A stretch of DNA of 64,000 nt from Thysanoteuthis rhombus (Eukaryota; Mollusca; Cephalopoda; Oegopsida; Thysanoteuthidae): NCBI GenBank assembly GCA_963457665.1, contig OY735209.1, forward strand, positions 11,310,314 to 11,374,313, in the 5' to 3' direction. Below the pieces are notes generated by a model. That model had not been told where the DNA came from. It made no database searches and was given only the letters and a program-made list of their open reading frames with translations. The translations under genes and the position numbers were made by a program. Position 1 is the first letter of the stretch; each line of letters begins with the position of its first letter. Below are positions 61,001-64,000 of the stretch, in pieces.

Positions 61001-61690
61001 TGCTTTGTATGTAATTGGTTCTTTTCAGCAAATTATATATATATACACACACACATACATACATAAATAAATATTCAAATTTAGAAAAGTAAATTATAGA
61101 TTATGTACACTTATATAAAATCTCATAAAACACGTACAACCACAAGTAAAATTTCTGGTATTTACATGGTATCTGTGTTTTTTGATTTAAGAGTGTAATT
61201 TAAAAACTCTTTCACTTATACAACCCTTTAATATGTGTATAACCAAGCAAACATTTATACTTACTAATATTTTCTGAATTAAGAAGCATTAACCTTCATA
61301 TTAACAGGATTTTTTTTTTATATCTATGTATTTCAGTCCAATGTATAGATGGCCATTAGTTAATAAACAGGTGTGTTGTCAAAAGAACATGGCTGTCACA
61401 ACATGAATTCATATACAATCACTCCTATCATTTGAATTTTCTTTTGCAGTTCTCCCACATGCATTCAAGTTACTATGAGATGCAAAAATGAAGCAGCAGA
61501 CAACCCAATAAGTAGCTTTTAAGAACTCCGGAAGAACGTCCACGTAAACAAAACTTTTCACAGGTAGTTGAAATAGGATGACACAAGGATGATGTGAATG
61601 AATCGGCCGAAGTAGGTGAGAGGCAATACTTACATCCAAACGGCCAATATCTTTGAGAACTTGTTCCACTACTTCCTGCGCAGATTTGAG
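39994..61690 (-). CDS. RB1: Retinoblastoma protein (RB1-type pocket protein), 3' 20 coding exons, 5' end outside window
   Basis: Spliced gene on the minus strand. Twenty exons with GT-AG borders and fully consistent phases give 702 residues plus a TGA stop. Numbering below is within this partial protein. Seen: end of the N-terminal region with LLFLDH (40-45); pocket A (about 75-275) with [14 protein letters not shown]; Asn-rich spacer (316-344); pocket B (about 370-504) with RHLDQIMMC and FYNKVF; tail with SP/TP sites and KRLKF. These align along the whole length with human RB1, and more closely than with p107/p130 at the QIMMC block (K/RxxDIKFKxIxTxYKDLPH). Known of the family: it binds E2F/DP and LxCxE proteins in the nucleus and is inactivated by CDK phosphorylation. 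Human RB1 from the matching point is about 620 residues; the excess here is mostly spacer and tail. Odd: F433 and R437 replace human Y709 and K713. The first exons (RB_N domain, start codon, promoter) lie past position 64,000. Confidence 0.95.
40275..40562. mobile_element. Foldback SINE-like element (family A) in the last RB1 intron
   Basis: Left end tatttctattgatattc is inverted at the right end (cgaatatcaatagaaata). On the minus strand an internal tRNA-like segment has an A box (tagtgcagtgg) and a B box (ggttcaatcc). The right edge (cctcatctcaaaaattcaga) matches the reverse complement of the left edge of the 7.8 kb copy. The long second arm of that copy is missing here. Confidence 0.75.
40741..40890. 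repeat. A/C-rich minisatellite (aaacacagac units) in the last RB1 intron
   Basis: Repeats of acaaaacacagacagacaca shading into acaaaaacagacaaac. It begins 55 bp below the donor of exon s on the transcribed strand, where it reads as G/T/C-rich repeats. Confidence 0.9.
40945..41057 (-). CDS. RB1: RB1 exon s (residues 638-674, tail with TP/SP sites and RHLRF)
   Basis: Contains TPEKKE, SPGPR, ITPNTKR and RHLRFDD. The last is a third possible K/R-x-L-x-F docking motif. I placed the donor at GAAAA/gttagt because this joins in phase to a convincing terminal exon. Reading through it instead would add 15 hydrophobic residues and a stop at 40,899-40,901. Confidence 0.85.
41885..42020. repeat. Degenerate tandem duplication, about 80-bp period
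   Basis: tctacttgatatctctc...ggtatagcttcaa recurs as tccacttgatgtctcttgg...ggtatagcttcaa. Intronic, with no known family. Confidence 0.6.
42360..42550. repeat. Degenerate tandem duplication, about 125-bp period
   Basis: tgtccaggccttgcttgccc and atcaaggcctcgcttgtcc, each followed by aac/aatacttaag-like sequence, occur about 125 bp apart, separated by an A/G-rich stretch. Lies in the intron between RB1 exons r and s. Confidence 0.55.
43218..43293 (-). CDS. RB1: RB1 exon r (residues 612-637, SP-rich tail)
   Basis: Encodes [17 protein letters not shown], with three closely spaced SP sites and a TTP. No clear human counterpart. Included because acceptor (ttgcag), donor (gtaagt) and phase join both neighbours. 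Confidence 0.85.
43582..43733 (-). CDS. RB1: RB1 exon q (residues 562-611, RbC core and KRLxF motifs)
   Basis: [12 protein letters not shown] matches human TSEKFQKINQMV of the RbC core that contacts E2F/DP. KRLYF (583-587) and KRLKF (599-603) both fit the K/R-x-L-x-F cyclin-docking pattern; human has KKLRF. Acceptor tttag, donor gtgagt. Confidence 0.93.
43845..43959 (-). CDS. RB1: RB1 exon p (residues 523-561, C-terminal region)
   Basis: [10 protein letters not shown] matches human ISPLKSPYK (Ser811 equivalent kept, the Ser807 position not followed by Pro). [16 protein letters not shown] matches MTPRSRILVSIGESFG (Thr826 equivalent). Acceptor ctgcag, donor GGG/gtaagt. Confidence 0.92.
44427..45341. 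repeat. Purine-only minisatellite array (22-bp then 20-bp units)
   Basis: About 0.9 kb in which the plus strand is almost purely A and G. The first half repeats 21-22-bp units (gaagaaaaaagagaaaa plus a G run). The second half has more than 20 near-identical copies of agggggagaaaaaaaagaag. It lies in the intron between RB1 exons o and p, so the transcript carries the pyrimidine strand. The 335-codon frame across it is an artefact. Confidence 0.97.
46105..46160 (-). CDS. RB1: RB1 exon o (residues 505-522, first C-terminal CDK sites)
   Basis: [10 protein letters not shown] matches human PPTLSPIPHI (Ser780 equivalent). TSSPV matches PSSPL (Ser795 equivalent). The Ser788 site is absent. Acceptor tttag, donor gtaaga. 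Confidence 0.9.
46345..46740 (+). repeat. Composite SINE-like repeat, families C+D, copy 2
   Basis: The first module contains cactcatgccattgagaaa then ggcatgaacc. The second contains gctggatgcaaattttt, gcagttcctgcagcc and gatgccaaacgt. Both occur in the same order on the minus strand at 26.2-26.6 kb. Several frames are open for 70-90 codons, but no family is recognisable. Lies in the intron between RB1 exons n and o. Confidence 0.7.
46873..46910. repeat. (AT)n microsatellite
   Basis: AT array in an RB1 intron. Confidence 0.9.
47193..47312 (-). CDS. RB1: RB1 exon n (residues 465-504, end of pocket B)
   Basis: Contains [18 protein letters not shown] and [10 protein letters not shown], matching human YDSIIVFYNSVFMQRLK and ILQYASTRPP. 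Tyr483 and Asn484 correspond to human Tyr756/Asn757 of the LxCxE cleft. Acceptor tttag, donor gtaagt. Confidence 0.95.
47421..48750. repeat. AT-rich minisatellite, about 30-bp units decaying to 25-26 bp
   Basis: The left part repeats a 30-bp unit (cttatatatataaaac then aataatcaataagt) in near-perfect copies. From about 47,790 the units shorten (cttatatataaaaataatc then aataaat) with many indels. It is preceded by a TA array at 47,379-47,420. It sits in the intron between RB1 exons m and n. Confidence 0.95.
49738..49851 (-). CDS. RB1: RB1 exon m (residues 427-464, pocket B, LxCxE cleft)
   Basis: Encodes [13 protein letters not shown] then [16 protein letters not shown], matching human IMMCSMYGICKVK and DLKFKIIVTAYKDLPH. 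The Cys706 equivalent is present. The residues matching Tyr709 and Lys713 are Phe433 and Arg437. Acceptor tttcag, donor gtaact. Confidence 0.95.
50102..50179 (-). CDS. RB1: RB1 exon l (residues 401-426, pocket B)
   Basis: Ends [11 protein letters not shown], matching human [20 protein letters not shown] corresponds to human IWTLFQHTL. Acceptor tacag, donor gtcagt. Confidence 0.93.
50829..50893 (-). CDS. RB1: RB1 exon k (residues 379-400, pocket B)
   Basis: Encodes [16 protein letters not shown], matching human VYRLAYLRLNTLCERL, with the Arg661 equivalent kept. Acceptor tttcag, donor gtaagt. Confidence 0.93.
51224..51477 (-). CDS. RB1: RB1 exon j (residues 294-378, Asn-rich spacer and start of pocket B)
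   Basis: The longest exon. The first part is low complexity: 18 of residues 316-344 are Asn, encoded by AAC/AAT runs, followed by Ser-rich sequence. It ends [15 protein letters not shown], matching human TQKPLKSTSLSLFYKK at the pocket B start. The frame is fixed by both flanking exons, so the repeat is truly translated if the exon is used. Acceptor tatag, donor gtaaat. Confidence 0.9.
51327..51413 (-). repeat. Coding AAC/AAT trinucleotide repeat in RB1 exon j
   Basis: GTT/ATT triplets on the plus strand encode interrupted Asn runs with Thr and Ser islands in the RB spacer. Interruptions such as TGC and AGC suggest some age. Confidence 0.85.
52015..52415 (+). repeat. Dispersed repeat, family F, copy 3
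   Basis: Ordered blocks shared with 27.89-28.26 kb: gtctggttagtcactc, ggcagcat, ttgttgggc, gttcaaattttca, gcatcatacat, and gacagttttggttga. The 168-codon open frame over this copy is incidental. Lies in the intron between RB1 exons i and j. Confidence 0.75.
53070..53152 (-). CDS. RB1: RB1 exon i (residues 267-293, DSP site and acidic linker)
   Basis: Begins [14 protein letters not shown], matching human DSPLFDLIK with the Ser567 CDK site. It then becomes acidic and species-specific. Acceptor ttccag, donor AA/gtaagt. Confidence 0.88.
53500..53760 (-). repeat. Dispersed repeat, family K (minus orientation)
   Basis: On the minus strand it reads acaatatctccaaaagttct then caatttcaatgaaatttt, the same module as at 16.24-16.48 kb. 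A second partial unit follows near 53,690-53,760 (ccaaccctccacaaaattta). Intronic. Confidence 0.65.
53847..53870. repeat. (AT)n microsatellite
   Basis: Short AT array in the intron between RB1 exons h and i. Confidence 0.85.
53931..54112 (+). repeat. Dispersed element ending in (AT)n, family L, copy 2
   Basis: Blocks tcatagagtgctcgataca, aagtcaagttgttttag and tgtagcgaattcac match, in order, the reverse complement of 551-690. Both copies end next to an AT microsatellite at the gaattcac side, so the microsatellite looks like the tail of the element. Confidence 0.7.
54495..54550. repeat. (G)n plus (TA)n microsatellite
   Basis: A run of 12 or more G followed by a TA array. Confidence 0.9.
54985..55135 (+). 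repeat. Dispersed repeat, family I, copy 2
   Basis: Shares tctatcccctcagtaaac, cttcctacc and the end block ttactgaaagcataacattc with 39.7-39.86 kb. Pyrimidine-rich on this strand. Lies in an RB1 intron. Confidence 0.65.
55199..55249 (-). CDS. RB1: RB1 exon h (residues 250-266, end of pocket A)
   Basis: Encodes [17 protein letters not shown], matching human HLERCEHRIMESLAWLS. Seventeen codons, acceptor ttgtag, donor gtaagt. The intron to exon g is only 129 bp. Confidence 0.93.
55379..55530 (-). CDS. RB1: RB1 exon g (residues 199-249, pocket A)
   Basis: Contains [18 protein letters not shown], close to human LSFPWILNVLNLKAFDFY, then [12 protein letters not shown] (human IESFIKAEGNLT). This is one of the strongest RB1 signatures in the window. 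Acceptor ctcag, donor gtaaga. Confidence 0.95.
56440..56760 (+). repeat. Dispersed repeat, family H, copy 2
   Basis: Shares with 20.15-20.55 kb the ordered blocks: caagaaccacaagttcaa, ttctgcaagtattatttt, atggccatttt, catcattagcagctggtaa, and taatgacatcacac. Lies in the intron between RB1 exons f and g. Confidence 0.7.
56875..56989 (-). CDS. RB1: RB1 exon f (residues 161-198 and split codon, pocket A)
   Basis: Contains [20 protein letters not shown], matching human NIFHMSLLACALEVVMATY. The LLACxxEV core helix is conserved. Acceptor ttgtag, donor gtaagt. Confidence 0.93.
57331..57492 (-). CDS. RB1: RB1 exon e (residues 107-160, pocket A)
   Basis: Contains [14 protein letters not shown] and [18 protein letters not shown], matching human NPKESILKRV and GSQRYKLGVRLYYRVMESM. 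Acceptor tcctag, donor gtaagt. Exactly 54 codons in phase 0. Confidence 0.93.
57982..58031. repeat. (GT)n(AT)n microsatellite
   Basis: A run of GT followed by AT dinucleotides in an RB1 intron, 96 bp downstream of exon d on the transcribed strand. Confidence 0.9.
58127..58214 (-). CDS. RB1: RB1 exon d (residues 77-106, start of pocket A)
   Basis: Encodes [20 protein letters not shown], matching the first cyclin-fold helix of pocket A (human IQQLMMILNSASDQPSENL). Acceptor ttccag, donor gtaagt. Confidence 0.9.
59130..59189 (-). CDS. RB1: RB1 exon c (residues 57-76, linker with TP site)
   Basis: Short linker exon ending LAPPLTPV, the counterpart of human IPPHTPV, whose Thr373 is a CDK site. 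A second site (NSP) lies ten residues earlier. Acceptor attcag, donor gtgagt. Joins the neighbours with phase 2 on both sides. Confidence 0.88.
59685..59830 (+). repeat. tRNA-derived SINE copy (family E) in RB1 intron
   Basis: A tRNA-like head with an A-box-like region and a B-box-like ctctggttcaatcc is followed by aatggagctcaatgcctctc. The tail shares its order and wording with the copy at 3.36-3.6 kb (aatggtactcaattcctctc). Sequence to about 60,050 may also belong to it. Confidence 0.6.
60207..60319 (-). CDS. RB1: RB1 exon b (residues 20-56)
   Basis: Starts [16 protein letters not shown] and continues to [10 protein letters not shown], matching human LSKRYEEIYLKN...LFLDHDKTL. Acceptor tttcag, donor CA/gtgagt. 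Leaves two bases for the next codon. Confidence 0.9.
61634..61690 (-). CDS. RB1: RB1 exon a (residues 1-19)
   Basis: Reads [19 protein letters not shown] between an acceptor (cttcag) and a donor (gtaagt). The match to human RB1 is weak here (region before NLSKRYEEIY), but phase 0 joins directly to the strongly matching next exon. First RB exon visible in the window. Confidence 0.8.
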
Positions 61691-62871
61691 CTGAAGAGAA
61701 AAAACAAGAACAAAAAAAAAAAAAACACATAAATAAAACACAGGACTCCAGGCGACGTTGGTGAATCTGGTTAACAAGAGTTAAATAAAAATAATACTCA
61801 AAGTATAATATTTCTAGAGTTGGAATTTAGACATTACCTGATAAATGGGCAGACAAGTATTCAACACTTTTAGTGCTTACGTTTTTTCCCCCCACCCGAC
61901 ATGTGAGGGTTAAGAATAGAACAATGGGTACTCCCTAGAGGCTAAATAGTAGCCACTCTGAAGGACTTTTGGCTTGTGTTGTTAAAACATCTGTAATCAA
62001 TCAATTGTATCATAGTAATCTACGTGTTTATCAATAGAAGGAAGATAGAAATTTATCAGCTAAATTTTCTTTCTAGAAACAATATGAAAACCAGAGATAA
62101 CAGAGTCTGAAAATTTGTTCACATTTTTGAGTTTTACTATATATATATAAATTTGAACCCGATTTTCACATACATTCTAAAATTCCAATCAAAAATATGC
62201 CAACAGGCCGATTTCAATAAAGATTTAGGGATATATTCAATTTTGAATAAATTTTCCTGTCGAGGGTATTTTTCAATAAAATCTTCTGAAAAATATTTTT
62301 CTAGTCTACCTCCCCCCATTTTACTGTTATGAAAACTCAATGAAATACCCTTCCAGATTGAAACATTTTACATTTCTAGGAAGATAACCCCCCCCCCCCA
62401 ATCTAGGTCATAAATTTATTCCATCCTGTCACTCATTTTTTTCTTAAATCTGCTCTGAATTGGAAATGACAAATGCCCCAAACACGGAATATTTTGTTTG
62501 GAAAGTTTTGTTCATTATTTTTTATTAGTTTGCATTTATTACCACAAGTACAGTGTACACCTTTAGCGTTAAAAAAAAAAAAAGAAGATTTTTTTTAAAT
62601 AAAAAAAATTTAAAAATTTTTTTAAAATAAAAAAAAAAAAAAGGAATAAATATGGTTTTATGGAAATTTCAAATTAATGTTTTGGTTATCTCTAAGATTA
62701 GGAAATTTTATCATCAGAAAGAATGGTGTTCCACCTATCAATGGATATTGAGTTCTACAAATTTTGTTTATTTTTGTTATATTTACGGATGCTACCACTA
62801 TTTGTAAGTGGTAGATGGTAACTGATTATCTTTCTTTGCTTGTTATGTTGGTATGGGTATTCAGCTAGTGT

Positions 62872-62902
62872 ATATATATATATATATTATATATATATAA
62901 TA
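62872..62902. repeat. (TA)n microsatellite
   Basis: TA dinucleotides with small interruptions. Confidence 0.8.
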
Positions 62903-63700
62903 TATTTATCAAACTTATACTATCAGTAGCAGCCATGTCCCTCTCCTTTCCTACCCTTTCATTCTCCTCTATCCCTACAGTGTGTCACGCTTATAGTATC
63001 AGTAGCATTCATTAGCCAAGCCTGTTGTTGTACACCTCTGCCAAGAGTCAGCGATGGTCATGGAGTAATATTAAGTAATGAAGGAAATAATTTTGATTTT
63101 ATTCACTAATTTTACAAATAACTGATTTAGAGTGGATTGTTTAACTACAGTTGACGAGATCTGTATTCGTGTCTGCACCACAATTACTTGACAACTGGCC
63201 ACTGTACAGATGTGACAATCACTAGTTATATTAGCAGTGAAATACCAATCTTGAAGGCTTTTTATCAGTGGTTTTCAAGAAATATAATTTAAAATTACTA
63301 ATTACAGATCTTGCTTGATAAGTTTCTATAAACCATCATTGACTTCTGCTCTTTAGAATTATCTAAATTTAGATATACAATATCCAAATCGTCAACACTG
63401 AAGAGAAGTCATCAAAACTGTTTCATATGATGGATGGAAAGTTATTTCACATTGACAATCACGGTAGGCTACTCCAGGCACTATGAAGTACAGCCTCTTC
63501 CTAACAAGCATCTTTGGAATGAGCACTACCTCAGAAAGAATTCATTTTATGTACAGAATCTGGTATAATTGCACAGATTAAATCTTTTTAAAAAACAAAT
63601 GCATTTTTTTGAAGTTTTCAATAATACTCAGCATTGCTAAGATTAAAATCATTTTAAATGATACGAGTTGCCGCTGATGTGGAAATAAACTGTTGACTTT

Positions 63701-63741
63701 GATAAGCTTGTGTCACTCGCAAGCTTGTGTCACTCGCAAGT
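63701..63741. repeat. 17-bp tandem repeat, 2.5 copies
   Basis: The unit aagcttgtgtcactcgc occurs twice exactly, followed by a partial third copy. It lies in the RB1 intron. Confidence 0.85.
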
Positions 63742-64000
63742 TTGTTGCCATATTGAACTAACCCAGACGTAGACAAAGGAGCAGGCAGTTTTGCATGTGA
63801 ACTAACCAGCATGTTAACGTAACAAAAATAGCTTTTAATACTAATTTTCACCTTTCATCCTAACTTCAGTTGCTTTTTATCACAACTTTGAATCAGTCCG
63901 CAATTCTATTGCAACGATCAATTGGCGCAATCTGAGAATAAAGAGCAAGCCATGGTGAGAATTGAAATCAAACCCCCTAGCCAGGTGAGGGGGTCAAATA

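Larger units (their letters stand above)
61691..64000 (-). other. RB1 intron (partial), no further exon found
   Basis: I looked for RB_N-type exons in this stretch on the minus strand and found none. It holds (TA)n near 62,875, poly(A) tracts at 62,570-62,640, a small 17-bp tandem repeat near 63,705, and a tRNA-like B box (ttcaattctcacc on the minus strand) close to the right edge. Confidence 0.5.

Overview
The window looks like nuclear DNA from an invertebrate animal. It is AT-rich, full of microsatellites, tRNA-derived short repeats and worn-down transposons, and it carries one clearly recognisable spliced gene. A mollusc or other lophotrochozoan is my best guess from repeat style and intron style. 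That is inference only, and I name no species.

Gene content. The right third (39,994 to 61,690, minus strand) holds the C-terminal part of a retinoblastoma (RB1-type) gene. I could build 20 coding exons whose phases all join without a break. Together they encode 702 residues from about residue 300 of human RB1 to the stop. They cover the end of the N-terminal region, pocket A, an Asn-rich spacer, pocket B, and a C-terminal tail with CDK sites and cyclin-docking motifs. The 5' exons lie beyond position 64,000. RB proteins bind E2F/DP factors and LxCxE-containing chromatin proteins and restrain S-phase entry until CDKs phosphorylate them.

RB introns. They hold dispersed repeats, a 0.9 kb pure purine/pyrimidine minisatellite (44.4-45.3 kb), a 1.3 kb AT-rich minisatellite of about 30-bp units (47.4-48.75 kb), and an insertion of a foldback SINE-like element in the last intron.

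Left and middle (1 to about 39.5 kb). This part is dominated by repeats: TA-rich satellites at the left edge, a cluster of tRNA-like SINE copies at 1.3-2.2 kb, a foldback SINE-like family (3.0, 7.8, 39.6, 40.3 kb), a 409-bp tandem duplication (5.5-6.3 kb), several decayed mariner transposase fragments, a 5'-truncated LINE end (18.3-18.85 kb), and many two- or three-copy repeat families. Within 23-35 kb a few minus-strand pieces look like exons of an unrecognised gene or genes: a phase-matched pair at 28.3-28.56 kb, a possible terminal exon at 33.1 kb, and coding-like fragments at 23.2-23.6 kb. I give these low confidence.

No bacterial-type genes, CRISPR arrays, rRNA genes or intact tRNA genes were found. 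No novel multi-gene system is evident. The most interesting points are the altered LxCxE cleft, Asn-rich spacer and multiplied cyclin-docking motifs of this RB protein, the intronic minisatellites, and the uncharacterised foldback SINE family with a 12-bp target duplication.
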